Part shown: one piece after another, positions 6,857-14,336 of the stretch
How positions within the stretch are numbered: position 1 is the stretch's first letter
How the letters are laid out: every line of letters begins with the position of its first letter
Assembly (NCBI GenBank): GCA_012267605.1
Contig: JAAXGF010000303.1
Span: 1-16,124, forward strand
Reading direction: 5' to 3'
DNA: 16,124 nucleotides
Source of the DNA: Alphaproteobacteria bacterium
GTDB taxonomy: Bacteria; Pseudomonadota; Alphaproteobacteria; JAAXGF01
Made by a program: the position numbers and the translations under genes
Notes under the pieces: generated by a model
What the model saw: only the letters and a program-made list of their open reading frames with translations
Databases searched by the model: none
Told to the model about the DNA's origin: nothing

Positions 6857-8008
6857 ATGGAGCAACTAATTCTCGCCCTCGCGATCATTGTCGTCGCGTC
6901 AATCGTGATCATGTACGCTTGTGACAGCTTCGATCACGCCAGCGCATATCTCGGTCGGGATATGAAGCCCGGCGTAAAGGGCGCCACGATTAACGCTATC
7001 GCGTCGAGTCTTCCAGAATTGATGACTGCCCTATTCCTGCTATTTCTCTACCACGATCAGGACGGTTTCAGCGCAGGTATCGCGACAACTGCCGGCAGCG
7101 CCGTTTTCAACTCCGTTATCATTCCCATGCTGTGTATTTTTGCCGTTTGCTTTCGAGGTATAACCAAGAAAGTCACGACGAAAACCAAGTCTGGTCGCTC
7201 ACGGACCAAGATCGTTTACGAAAAAATCAAGAACATACAGGTAGGGCGCGGAACTGTGCTCCGCGATGGTTGTTTCCTACTGATGGCCGAAGCCGCCTTG
7301 ATCTATTTCCTCGGAGGAACTGTCATGGCGTGGTGGATGGGTGGCGTCCTAATGCTCATCTACGTTTTATATTTCTTGACGCTGATGCGCGGTTTTAGCG
7401 GCGCCGTCGATGACGACGATGACCATGAAGAAGATGACGATGATGACGGTCGAAAAAATTGGTTCGTCTCCTTATTTACTTTCGATTTTAATAGCTTGTT
7501 GTTTGGTGGACGGCCGCTGACAAAATTTTCGGCGTGGACGGTTCTTGGCCTGAGCACGACTGCCGTAAGCATCGCCTGCTGGCAACTCGCTGACGCCGTA
7601 ATTCTGAGTTCAGAGGCCCTGGGCGTGCCGCCGTATTTCACCGCCGTTATCTTCGCAGCGGCGGCAACCTCCGTTCCAGACACCGTGTTATCCGTCAAGG
7701 ACGCCTTGCGCGGTGACTACGACGACGCCATCAGCAATGCCTTGGGCAGCAATACGTTTGACATAACTGTCGCGCTCGGATTGCCACTACTTCTTTATGG
7801 ATTTATTTACGGCGATGTCGCGTTGTCTGCATCGGATGGCACCACATCGGACGTTCAGGTTTTGCGCATAGTGTTATTCGGGGTCACCACATTCATACTG
7901 GCGACCTTCCTGATATCGCGAAGCGTGACGCTGCGAACCGCGTATATTCTATTGGGCACCTATACGGCCTGGATCGCGTTTCTGGTTTACAATCAGTACT
8001 ACTTATGA
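6857..8008 (+). CDS. CaCA-family (Na+/Ca2+ exchanger-like) antiporter in the terC position
   Basis: 383 residues, with GGAGA nine bases upstream of the ATG. Many hydrophobic helices are split into two halves. Alpha repeat 1 includes GATINAIASSLPEL (42-55, acidic residue Glu54) and GSAVFNS (80-86). Alpha repeat 2 includes AAAATSVPDT (267-276, Asp275) and SNALGSNTFDI (293-303). A Glu/Asp pair in the two repeats is the arrangement that binds Ca2+ in NCX-type exchangers. The central cytoplasmic loop carries 12 acidic residues and one His at 185-197, and resembles a Ca2+-buffering or regulatory segment. The slot between terB and terD normally holds TerC, and no TerC motif is present. It probably exports Ca2+, or another divalent cation, across the inner membrane. 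Ion specificity is inferred from family only. Confidence 0.85.
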   Translation: MEQLILALAIIVVASIVIMYACDSFDHASAYLGRDMKPGVKGATINAIASSLPELMTALFLLFLYHDQDGFSAGIATTAGSAVFNSVIIPMLCIFAVCFRGITKKVTTKTKSGRSRTKIVYEKIKNIQVGRGTVLRDGCFLLMAEAALIYFLGGTVMAWWMGGVLMLIYVLYFLTLMRGFSGAVDDDDDHEEDDDDDGRKNWFVSLFTFDFNSLLFGGRPLTKFSAWTVLGLSTTAVSIACWQLADAVILSSEALGVPPYFTAVIFAAAATSVPDTVLSVKDALRGDYDDAISNALGSNTFDITVALGLPLLLYGFIYGDVALSASDGTTSDVQVLRIVLFGVTTFILATFLISRSVTLRTAYILLGTYTAWIAFLVYNQYYL

Positions 8009-8062
8009 TGCCAATTCCCGTGAATGGGAATTGCCCCAAATAGCCTAGAGGAGAACCAACAT

Positions 8063-8638
8063 ATGGCAGTTTCACTTTCAAAAGGCGAGAAGGTATCTCT
8101 CCAAAAAGTCGCGCCTGGACTTAGCAAGGCGCACATCGGTCTTGGTTGGGATGAACGGGCCACCGATGGTTCGGATTTCGATCTCGACGCCTCCGCGTTT
8201 TTGTGCGACGCCAGCGGTAAGGTGCGCGGTGACGGTGACTTCATCTTCTATAACAATCTCAAATCAAACGACGGGTCGATCGAACACACAGGTGACAATT
8301 TGACCGGCGAGGGCGAAGGCGACGACGAGGTCTTGCGCGTCAATTTACCGAGCGTACCGCCGGACATCGCCAAGATCGTATTCACCGTTACAATCCACGA
8401 GGCCGACCAACGTAAGCAGAATTTCGGCATGGTGCAGAATGCTTTTATCCGCATCGTTGACGAGAACACCAAGGGCGAAGTACTGCGCTACGACCTCTCG
8501 GAAGACTATTCGACCGAGACCGCTATGGTTTTCGGAGAACTCTACCGTCACAACGACGAATGGAAATTTTCCGCTGTGGGCCAAGGTTATGCAGGTGGCT
8601 TAGGAGCGATGGCGAAACAATACGGCGTCAACATCTGA
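8063..8638 (+). CDS. terD: TerD/TerE-type Ca2+-binding stress protein
   Basis: 191 residues, the typical TerD/TerE size. The ATG at 8063 has AGAGGAGAA about eight bases upstream; the upstream in-frame ATG at 8024 lacks one. The sequence is a very close family match: MAVSLSKGEKVSL start, GLGWDERATDGSDFDLDAS (26-44), GDGDFIFYNN (56-65), HTGDNLTGEGEGDDE (75-89), TIHEAD (110-115), YDLSED (143-148), and GELYRH with GQGYAGGL near the end. Unlike the terZ product, all acidic loop positions are kept, so both Ca2+ sites should be intact. The YGVNI ending resembles TerE, and TerD versus TerE cannot be settled here. It is the last gene of the ter half; a hairpin follows before the metabolite module. Confidence 0.92.
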   Translation: MAVSLSKGEKVSLQKVAPGLSKAHIGLGWDERATDGSDFDLDASAFLCDASGKVRGDGDFIFYNNLKSNDGSIEHTGDNLTGEGEGDDEVLRVNLPSVPPDIAKIVFTVTIHEADQRKQNFGMVQNAFIRIVDENTKGEVLRYDLSEDYSTETAMVFGELYRHNDEWKFSAVGQGYAGGLGAMAKQYGVNI

Positions 8639-8653
8639 CCAGTATCGGCCGCG

Positions 8654-8684
8654 GGGGATGCGCAGCCCCATGGCTTCGCACCCC
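8654..8684 (+). other. 12-bp hairpin at the junction of the ter and metabolite modules
   Basis: Pairs are GGGG/CCCC, a bulged A, TGCG/CGCA, a one-base mismatch, AGCC/GGCT and a CCAT loop. It begins 16 bases after the terD stop. No T tract follows, so it is more likely a 3' stabiliser, processing site or partial attenuator than a full terminator. Confidence 0.5.
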
Positions 8685-8737
8685 AGTGGATCGTGCGCAA
8701 GGTGGCACTAGAATTCCTTCGAACAGGGAGGATTCCA

Positions 8738-8779
8738 ATGTCCGAACTGCTGTCGGCAGCCAGTGCTGCTCTTCGTTGA
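8738..8779 (+). CDS. 13-residue mini-ORF, possible leader peptide
   Basis: ATG with one of the best ribosome sites in the window (AGGGAGGA at 8725-8732, six bases from GGAGG to ATG). It encodes MSELLSAASAALR, then TGA. It ends 38 bases before the PRTase gene, whose own start has almost no ribosome site. The peptide may be a leader that couples translation, or the relic of a former start. There is no run of one amino acid as in classical attenuators. Too short to judge by codon use. Confidence 0.3.
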   Translation: MSELLSAASAALR

Positions 8780-8817
8780 TTGTTTGACGTTGCTTCAGCC
8801 CGGTTTGGCTACTCGAG

Positions 8818-9927
8818 ATGCCCGAATACAGTATTTCCATCGCCGCCGGACGAATCGATATCGCCACTGAACGGGAAGACGTTCCGCTCAGAGAAATCTT
8901 AACTTTCGCCTCTCGGGAGAACGCGAGGCGAACTTTTCTTTTTGTCTCAAAAATCTTGGGCAAGCACGTCCCTTGCCGTCCCCGAGCTATGCGCGAAAGT
9001 TATCGGCGGTTGGCGACCAAGTTATCCGGGCTTGAGAGCCCAGTGATGACCATCGGCATGGCTGAAACAGCTGTTGGTCTCGGTCATGGGATCCATCATT
9101 CACTTCATCGTCAGTCTCCCGACGCCGATCTGGTCTATATACATACAACGCGGCACCATTTGGAACGGCCTCCGACGCTGGTCTTCGATGAGTGCCACAG
9201 TCACGCCCCAGAACATCTCGTCTACTGCCCCGATGAAGCTTATCGAGCCACATTCGACAACGCGCGCAGCTTGGTCCTTGTGGACGACGAAATTAGCACC
9301 GGACGCACCATGACCGAACTCGCAACCAGCTACCTCCGACACAATCCAAGGATCGAACAAGTCGCCGTAGTCAGCATTGTCAATTGGCTTTCCCGGGAAC
9401 AGCGCGCGATCCTGCATCAGAAAATCGGACGCCCTTCTTTATTGTTTGCGAGCCTTGTGGATGGCTGCTTCCATTTTCGTCACGCAACGAATTATTCTCC
9501 GCAGACAGCACGGCGTAGAAGCTTACGCCGCACACGTCTGGCTACTGCAAGATTCGGACGTACAGGTATTGGCACGGCCACACCGACCATTCCGCATTTG
9601 ACGCCACGCCGAAAACCTATCCTCGTTGTAGGTACCGGCGAGTTCGTATACCCGCCGTTTCTCATTGCCGAAGACTTAGAAAACCGGGGTTATGATGTCC
9701 TATTTCAATCGACAACCCGATCTCCCATTGCTCTCGGCGACGGCATCGCGAACAAGCTCACGTTCGAGGACAATTACGGAGAACAGGTGCCCAACTTCCT
9801 CTACAATGCTCCGCACGACCGTGACGTGATCCTCAGTTACGAACACCCTGACATGCCCGCCCGCCACGGCCTGGCTAACTTGCTTGAAGCACGGGGCCGA
9901 AACGTTACCGCCATCACCACCGTTTGA
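8818..9927 (+). CDS. phosphoribosyltransferase with C-terminal TRSP domain
   Basis: 369 residues. The ATG at 8818 is the only start before an in-frame stop at 8785, though its ribosome site is poor. Residues about 40-225 form a type I PRTase fold with the PRPP loop VLVDDEISTGRT (153-164). An Arg-rich linker (231-266) follows, then a TRSP domain (267-369) that shows its namesake motif at 300-303 in STTRSPIALGDG, plus VGTGEFVYPPF (271-281). The PRTase_2/TRSP pair is diagnostic for the Ter-associated biosynthetic module, proposed to build a nucleoside-like metabolite from a ribose-phosphate donor. It is followed after 20 bases by the HAD gene. The base and acceptor are unknown. Confidence 0.85.
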   Translation: MPEYSISIAAGRIDIATEREDVPLREILTFASRENARRTFLFVSKILGKHVPCRPRAMRESYRRLATKLSGLESPVMTIGMAETAVGLGHGIHHSLHRQSPDADLVYIHTTRHHLERPPTLVFDECHSHAPEHLVYCPDEAYRATFDNARSLVLVDDEISTGRTMTELATSYLRHNPRIEQVAVVSIVNWLSREQRAILHQKIGRPSLLFASLVDGCFHFRHATNYSPQTARRRSLRRTRLATARFGRTGIGTATPTIPHLTPRRKPILVVGTGEFVYPPFLIAEDLENRGYDVLFQSTTRSPIALGDGIANKLTFEDNYGEQVPNFLYNAPHDRDVILSYEHPDMPARHGLANLLEARGRNVTAITTV

Positions 9928-9947
9928 GTTTCGTTCAAGGGTTGCAC

Positions 9948-10688
9948 ATGGACACCCTCATATTTCTTGACCTTGATGACACGATTTTTCAAACGGAAGC
10001 GAAATGCCCGCAGGGCGAACCCATCACGCCAGCTGCGCGGCACCGAAATGGTGATGCGGTCTCACATATAACAGAACGCCAGGGCCGATTTCTCCGCATG
10101 CTAGACAGCATGGGTACCGTCATCCCCACGACGGGTCGCAATAATGCTGCGCTGGCACGAGTGGAATTGCCATTCGAAAGCTACCGAATTACGAATCACG
10201 GTGCCATCATTCTCGATGCCGATGGCAGCCCGCTTATTCCTTGGTGCGAAGCCGTTCTGCCGCAACTTCGCCGATTTGGTAACACGCTCGAATCTATGGC
10301 TGAACGAACGCGCCAAGCAATTGACGAACTCAGCATTGCGGCCCGCGCCAGAGTGATTAGCGAATTCGACGTGCCAACCTATGTTTCCATCAAGGCGGAG
10401 GATCCGAACAGCCTTTCGCGCTTGCACCTCGAATGCCAATCTGTGTGGCGTGATCTGCGTGTTCACCAGAACGGTCGAAATCTGGCACTGCTACCCCCCC
10501 CAACGCGAAAGGATAAAGCCGTACAATTCATCATTGAACAAGCGTCAAACGGCAAGCGACCGCTCTCTATCGCCATTGGTGACAGTTTGTCGGACATCCC
10601 ATTCCTCACAGTTTGCGATTTTGCTGTGACTCCGCGAAATAGCCAAATTCAGGCTGTAACGTGGGCCGCACATCGAGTCATGCCATGA
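9948..10688 (+). CDS. HAD-superfamily phosphatase of the Ter metabolite module
   Basis: 246 residues from the ATG at 9948, which has AAGGG six bases upstream. An upstream in-frame TTG overlaps the previous stop and is less likely. All HAD motifs are present: DLDDT (8-12) with nucleophile Asp8 and acid/base Asp10, TTGR (61-64), RKDK (187-190), and GDSLSD (211-216). A cap domain of about 100 residues lies between motifs II and III, which fits small-molecule phosphatases of the Cof/sucrose-phosphatase type. It should remove phosphate from an intermediate made by the flanking phosphoribosyltransferases. Its stop overlaps the next start as ATGA, showing translational coupling. Confidence 0.86.
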   Translation: MDTLIFLDLDDTIFQTEAKCPQGEPITPAARHRNGDAVSHITERQGRFLRMLDSMGTVIPTTGRNNAALARVELPFESYRITNHGAIILDADGSPLIPWCEAVLPQLRRFGNTLESMAERTRQAIDELSIAARARVISEFDVPTYVSIKAEDPNSLSRLHLECQSVWRDLRVHQNGRNLALLPPPTRKDKAVQFIIEQASNGKRPLSIAIGDSLSDIPFLTVCDFAVTPRNSQIQAVTWAAHRVMP

Positions 10689-11785
10689 GCGAATTCACAG
10701 GTTCATACCGGGCAGCCGACGCAACCTTTCTTTTAAAACCGATCACGGCGGATTTCGTTGATCTCGCAACGAAAGAAGACCTTATTCAAAGTGGACAGAG
10801 ACATTACAGCGAAATGATCTCGTTCGAGGCCGCGCCATCGGATCAATATACTCGGCTATTTCTTGATCTGACCGAGCGCTACAAGTTCCGGCTCGCCGGC
10901 GAGATCATGGGACTAGCTCGTGTTATCGCCGATAGCCGGACTGCACCGCTAAGCTTCATCTCCCTGGCTCGGGCAGGCACACCGATCGGTGCCCTGTTAA
11001 CCCGTGCCTTGCGTCGCCTGGGGCACACGGAGACGAAGCATTATTCGATTTCGATCATTCGTGACCGCGGCATCGATACGAACGCACTTGAAAGCATCCT
11101 TCGGCGTGACAAACGGCCAGCTGCGGGAATGGTGTTCGTAGATGGCTGGACCGGCAAGGGAGTCATCACCCGCGAGCTCAAACGCGCCGTGAAGGCGTGG
11201 AATGCAACACACCCAGAACGGCTGGACGACCGCCTATACGTGGTCGCCGACATTGGTGGCGTAGCTGATATCGCAGCTACTTTGGACGATTACGTAATTC
11301 CGTCCGGAATCATGAACGCCACGGTTGCAGGTTTGGTCAGCCGATCCATCTTGAATGGAGCTATCAGCCAGGCGGATTTCCATGGTTGCGTCTATTACAG
11401 CCATCTCGAACCGTATGATATGAGCAATTGGTTCTTGGATACGGTAACCGAAGCGTTCGATTCGGTTGCTGCCACACCATTGCCCAGCGAAAATGCCCGC
11501 GCCCAACGCCACATCGACGCACGGGCATTTCTCAATCGCGTGACGTCCAAGTGGGGAATCAATGATCCCAACCATGTCAAGCCGGGCATTGCCGAAGCCA
11601 CACGCGTGATGCTGCGCCGGGTACCGGAGCTACTACTGCTCAAGGATGCGGATGACCGAGACGTTGCACATTTGCGTTTCTTGGCCGAAGAACGCGATGT
11701 CACAGTGCGGACGGTACGCGACATGCCATTCGCTGCCACCGCTCTCATCAAGAAAGTAAAAGGAAAAAAGGATCAAAAATTCTAA
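10685..11785 (+). CDS. phosphoribosyltransferase with PELOTA-like C-terminus
   Basis: 366 residues. The ATG at 10685 overlaps the HAD stop by four bases; the upstream GTG at 10661 is inside HAD and unlikely. Residues about 40-260 match the second Ter-associated PRTase type: SLARAGTPIGALLTRAL (93-109), then the PRPP-loop equivalent VFVDGWTGKG (150-159), in which DG replaces the usual acidic pair. Residues about 300-366 (ELLLLKDADDRDVAHL, then VRTVRDMPFAATALIKKV) fit a PELOTA/L7Ae-like RNA-binding domain. Old annotations of this family as a cysteine protease are unsupported here. Its likely job is a ribosyl transfer or ribose-ring step together with the TRSP-type enzyme; an RNA partner is possible but unproved. 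Confidence 0.82.
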   Translation: MSEFTGSYRAADATFLLKPITADFVDLATKEDLIQSGQRHYSEMISFEAAPSDQYTRLFLDLTERYKFRLAGEIMGLARVIADSRTAPLSFISLARAGTPIGALLTRALRRLGHTETKHYSISIIRDRGIDTNALESILRRDKRPAAGMVFVDGWTGKGVITRELKRAVKAWNATHPERLDDRLYVVADIGGVADIAATLDDYVIPSGIMNATVAGLVSRSILNGAISQADFHGCVYYSHLEPYDMSNWFLDTVTEAFDSVAATPLPSENARAQRHIDARAFLNRVTSKWGINDPNHVKPGIAEATRVMLRRVPELLLLKDADDRDVAHLRFLAEERDVTVRTVRDMPFAATALIKKVKGKKDQKF

Positions 11786-11810
11786 TGCTAGACAGAAGGG
11801 GGACTAGTTG

Positions 11811-12824
11811 ATGCTTCACCTCGTAAGCGATGTACCGCCAGTCGATGCGCCTGCATTGCCTAATTATTTCGGCCTTGGCGCCACGCTCTACGTGCCAGCG
11901 ACCCACCCAAATTTAGCGGCTGTGCTCGCCGGGAAAAAGGTGCCAGAAGCTCGTTCTATCGCCGTGTGTCTGGAGGACGCGGTGCGCGAAGACGAGCTAC
12001 CTCGGGCAATGGATAATTTCGAGCGCGCGCTCGCGGCGGCCAACAGCCACCCCGGACGCCAAGGGGGAAGACTGTGTTTCGTGCGTCCACGTTCCCCGGC
12101 CCTGCTGCTCCAATTGGCGCGTATGCCCGACATTACAGCCATTGATGGTTTCATTTTGCCCAAGGCCGACGCAAATAATATCGGGTCGTACTTGGACGCC
12201 GCCGCTGCTCACCCCAGCCTATTACTTATGCCAACCATAGAGACCACCGTGGCCTTTTCCCGCGATGGCCTATCGGCTTTGGCCGAAAGCTTGCAATCGG
12301 TCGCATCTCGTGTGCTCGCTGTCCGCATTGGCGGTAATGATCTACTGTCAATACTTAGAATTCGAAGGACACGTGGTCAAACAATTTACGATACGCCGCT
12401 TCGTCGTGTAATTGACGATGTGTTGTGTGCTTTCAAACCGCGCGGTTTCGAGGTTTCGGCTCCTGTGTTGGATATAATCGACGATATCGCCAGCTTGGAG
12501 CGCGAGGTGGCCCTTGACGTAACCCGAGGGTTGTTTGCCAAGACGGCGATCCATCCAAGTCAAATAAGGATAATCGAGGCCGGCTACCGCCCGTGCACAT
12601 CAGAGGTTGCTGAGGCGGAACGCCTTGTCGAAGCCGGTGCCCGCGCTGTTTTTCGCTTGAACGGTCGCATGTGCGAAACTTCCACCCACACTGTTTGGGC
12701 GGAGCATACGCTCCTGCGCGCCAAACTTTACGGCGTGAACAGCGTTATCCACTCCGTCATTGCAAAGGCGCACCCGCCCACCTTGTCAGAACACCGCGTT
12801 GACGGCGCGCTTGATCACCGGTGA
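11811..12824 (+). CDS. CitE/HpcH-like C-C bond lyase of the Ter module
   Basis: 337 residues from the ATG at 11811, with AGAAGGGGGA upstream; the TTG one codon earlier is a weaker start. TIM-barrel lyase motifs appear in order: CLEDAV (53-58), FVRPRS (90-95), FILPKAD (114-120), PTIET (141-145), VRIGGNDLL (171-179), and KTAIHPSQI (244-252). These match the citrate-lyase-beta/HpcH superfamily, in which the Glu and Asp residues hold Mg2+ and the enolate. The Ter-linked members are a distinct branch expected to cleave or form a C-C bond in the metabolite. It is last in the operon, and no terminator follows. Its final 10 bases overlap the 3' end of the convergent winged-helix gene. Confidence 0.87.
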   Translation: MLHLVSDVPPVDAPALPNYFGLGATLYVPATHPNLAAVLAGKKVPEARSIAVCLEDAVREDELPRAMDNFERALAAANSHPGRQGGRLCFVRPRSPALLLQLARMPDITAIDGFILPKADANNIGSYLDAAAAHPSLLLMPTIETTVAFSRDGLSALAESLQSVASRVLAVRIGGNDLLSILRIRRTRGQTIYDTPLRRVIDDVLCAFKPRGFEVSAPVLDIIDDIASLEREVALDVTRGLFAKTAIHPSQIRIIEAGYRPCTSEVAEAERLVEAGARAVFRLNGRMCETSTHTVWAEHTLLRAKLYGVNSVIHSVIAKAHPPTLSEHRVDGALDHR

Positions 12825-13222
12825 GACGCACATTCGTCATCGGACGAACAAAAAATCTCGGCCAGCTCACGTAGCTTGGCGCTCGCGCCGTCGTTTTTTG
12901 GCGCCAAAAGGACATGCCCGCCACTGACCATGGACGTACTGACAAGTCCTAAGGCTTCAAGGTCTCGCGCCACCTTCATTAGCCGGTCTGGAGGAATGCC
13001 AGTCGCACCAGACAGGGCGCCAAGTGAATATGCCTCGTAGCCAATGCGGCATACGACCGCTCGTAAAACAGGATCGGCATTAATTTGCAGGTTCCGAGAC
13101 CTCTCCTGGAGCCACTCTCGGATTTGTTCGAATACTTTGGTGTTCCCGTCGTTACCCTCTGCTTTGACCTCCTCGGTTCCCTGCAAAGTACCGACGAGAA
13201 TCGCGAGTCCAGCAACAAGCAT
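12815..13222 (-). CDS. small winged-helix (MarR-like) protein with hydrophobic N-terminus
   Basis: 135 residues. Residues about 48-128 look like a winged helix: ADPVLRAVVCRIGYEAYSLGALSGATGIPPDRLMKVARDLEALGLV gives the helical core (quoted only as extent 49-94), followed by a short wing ending HVLLAPKN. No exact family was recognised. Residues 1-15 (MLVAGLAILVGTLQG) are hydrophobic but short for a membrane helix, so they may be a signal-like anchor or result from a wrong start; no good ribosome site precedes any in-frame start. Cys125 and Cys131 flank an acidic SSDDE, possibly redox- or metal-sensitive. It lies 43 bases downstream of the GNAT gene on the same strand. Being convergent with the ter operon, it could be its regulator, but nothing proves this. 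Confidence 0.6.
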   Translation of the reverse strand: MLVAGLAILVGTLQGTEEVKAEGNDGNTKVFEQIREWLQERSRNLQINADPVLRAVVCRIGYEAYSLGALSGATGIPPDRLMKVARDLEALGLVSTSMVSGGHVLLAPKNDGASAKLRELAEIFCSSDDECASHR

Positions 13223-13265
13223 TGCTTTGAAGGAGTCGTTCAGGGGCTAGGTCCTCGCACGGGTA

Positions 13266-13808
13266 TCAATACCGCGGTTGCGGCTTAGGCGCATCGTCAA
13301 GGCGCACATCTCGCCATCCGTAGCCCATTTCATGTAGCATGGTGCCAAATAGATTTTCGTTCCGCACGGCAATCCATTTTCCACCCATGGCTTGATAAAA
13401 ATATTTTGCCGGATTGCTCGCCAAAACCCAGATCAAAACTGATCGGAGGCCGCGCTTGTTCAAGGTCGCGAACAACTTCGTCAGCAACTCGCGTCCAACT
13501 CCCCTGCCCTGGGCATTTGGATGAACGTAAAGTGTGTAAATTTCGCCGCGAAACGGCAAATTTTCACCGCGATGCCGACCGCAACTACCGAAACCCACGA
13601 CCCCGTGAATGTCCGATACCGCGACTATTACGCGCTCCGCGGGATCTTCCGAGATGGTTTGGCGCCAGCGCGCTGCCTCGCGAGCGGGCGAAAGGGCGAG
13701 CAGAGCGCCATCGGGAATCATTCCGGCGTATGTATCTCGCCAGGTATCAACATGAACCCGAGCAATTCCGGTCGCATCACTGGGTTCCGCCGGGCGCAGT
13801 TCGATCAC
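13266..13808 (-). CDS. GNAT family N-acetyltransferase
   Basis: 180 residues from a GTG at 13808. This start is chosen because homology begins there (IELRPAEPSDATGIARVHV) and because a candidate promoter at 13883-13911 would start RNA inside the longer reading frame, which runs to an ATG at 13907. No strong ribosome site is visible for either start. Motif A reads IYTLYVHPNAQGRGVGREL (90-108) with the acetyl-CoA loop QGRGVG. Residues 124-150 (VLIWVLASNPAKYFYQAMGG) give motif B with the usual Asn and Tyr. It transfers acetyl from acetyl-CoA to an unknown amine, free or protein-bound. It is probably co-transcribed with the winged-helix gene downstream. Confidence 0.83.
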   Translation of the reverse strand: MIELRPAEPSDATGIARVHVDTWRDTYAGMIPDGALLALSPAREAARWRQTISEDPAERVIVAVSDIHGVVGFGSCGRHRGENLPFRGEIYTLYVHPNAQGRGVGRELLTKLFATLNKRGLRSVLIWVLASNPAKYFYQAMGGKWIAVRNENLFGTMLHEMGYGWRDVRLDDAPKPQPRY

Positions 13809-13882
13809 GGATAACCGCCGCTCACCCCACCCTCGCCAAATGTGGCGATGTGGAGTTACTGTCGTCCTCAAATTGACACGCG

Positions 13883-13911
13883 GAATTAGGATTGGAGACT
13901 GTAGCAATCAA
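13883..13911 (-). promoter_or_regulatory. candidate promoter of the GNAT/winged-helix pair
   Basis: On the minus strand, TTGATT (13911-13906) and TAATTC (13888-13883) are separated by exactly 17 bases, giving a likely start near 13876. This is about 68 bases before the GTG at 13808. Found by eye only. Confidence 0.35.
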
Positions 13912-14031
13912 ATTGCAGTGCCGGCTATGTCGGCGTAAAACCAACTTTTTATTTCCCGCGCGAGATGCCGCGGCTGTTCATTGCTAACTCCCAATACCCA
14001 AAAATTTCATTGTGTCGCGACATTAGCTGAT

Positions 14032-14047
14032 TGTAACCGTCATCACA
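14032..14047 (+). promoter_or_regulatory. distal CRP/FNR-like dyad of unit A
   Basis: TGTAACCGTCATCACA fits TGTGA-N6-TCACA with one mismatch. Its centre is 90.5 bases upstream of the inferred start at 14130. The matching box of unit B is at 14289-14304. Confidence 0.5.
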
Positions 14048-14080
14048 ATCTTACGTTACGTTTGTTTCAATCTATTTAAT

Positions 14081-14096
14081 TGTGACGGTGATTACA
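14081..14096 (+). promoter_or_regulatory. proximal CRP/FNR-like dyad of unit A
   Basis: TGTGACGGTGATTACA fits TGTGA-N6-TCACA with one mismatch. Its centre is 41.5 bases upstream of the inferred start, the classic class II activator position. The -35 hexamer that would follow is poor, as expected for an activator-dependent promoter. Confidence 0.55.
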
Positions 14097-14117
14097 GCCT
14101 TATGCGCGAACAACCCG

Positions 14118-14123
14118 TATAAG
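14118..14123 (+). promoter_or_regulatory. -10 element of small RNA A
   Basis: TATAAG lies 38 bases after the start of the 18-bp proximal box, exactly as TATGAA does in unit B, and 12 bases before the 5' hairpin. Confidence 0.5.
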
Positions 14124-14129
14124 GCCACC

Positions 14130-14194
14130 ACCACGACAGTGGTATCCTCCCTCAATCCCCAGACTCGGGACCGAATTATAGGTCTCTTTTTTTT
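14130..14194 (+). ncRNA. putative small RNA A, about 65 nt
   Basis: The predicted RNA starts with hairpin ACCAC-GACA-GTGGT (14130-14143). A 23-nt unpaired linker (14144-14166) holds CCUCCCUCAAUCCCC, then a terminator hairpin and eight T follow. Against copy B, the outer pair of the 5' hairpin changes from A-U to G-C on both sides. The terminator stem changes in a paired way too (GGGACC/GGTCTC against GGGGCC/GGCCCC). Such compensating changes are good evidence for a folded RNA. The linker is complementary to Shine-Dalgarno sequences, so it probably represses translation in trans. Tandem anti-SD small RNAs are known in Alphaproteobacteria (AbcR1/AbcR2 are a similar case, though longer). No known family could be assigned. 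The start site is inferred. Confidence 0.72.
14167..14194 (+). terminator. intrinsic terminator of small RNA A
   Basis: GGGACC (14167-14172) pairs with GGTCTC (14181-14186), including one G-U pair, with an eight-base loop; eight T follow at 14187-14194. It points rightwards. Confidence 0.75.
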
Positions 14195-14288
14195 CCTCGC
14201 GCACCCAAACCGTCATTGGGAATTAATGTTCGCAGTAAATACCAGCTATGAAGAATTTCAGTTAGTCAGAAATATCATGAATTTTAAT

Positions 14289-14304
14289 TGTAACCATTAT
14301 CACA
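14289..14304 (+). promoter_or_regulatory. distal CRP/FNR-like dyad of unit B
   Basis: TGTAACCATTATCACA fits TGTGA-N6-TCACA with one mismatch. It sits 48 bases before the proximal box, against 49 in unit A. Confidence 0.5.
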
Positions 14305-14336
14305 ATTCCCTAATTCAGATTCGATTATTCTTATTT

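Noticed and set aside
6857..8008. Annotation of this gene as terC because of its place
   Set aside because: The sequence has CaCA alpha repeats (SLPEL and SVPDT with GSNTFD) and no TerC pattern.
10685..11785. Cysteine protease (an old name for this family)
   Set aside because: The visible motifs are those of a phosphoribosyltransferase with a PELOTA-like tail, and the gene context is nucleotide-like biosynthesis.
13956..13973. Hairpin CCGCG...CGCGG as a terminator
   Set aside because: No T tract follows on either strand and the stem is only five pairs.
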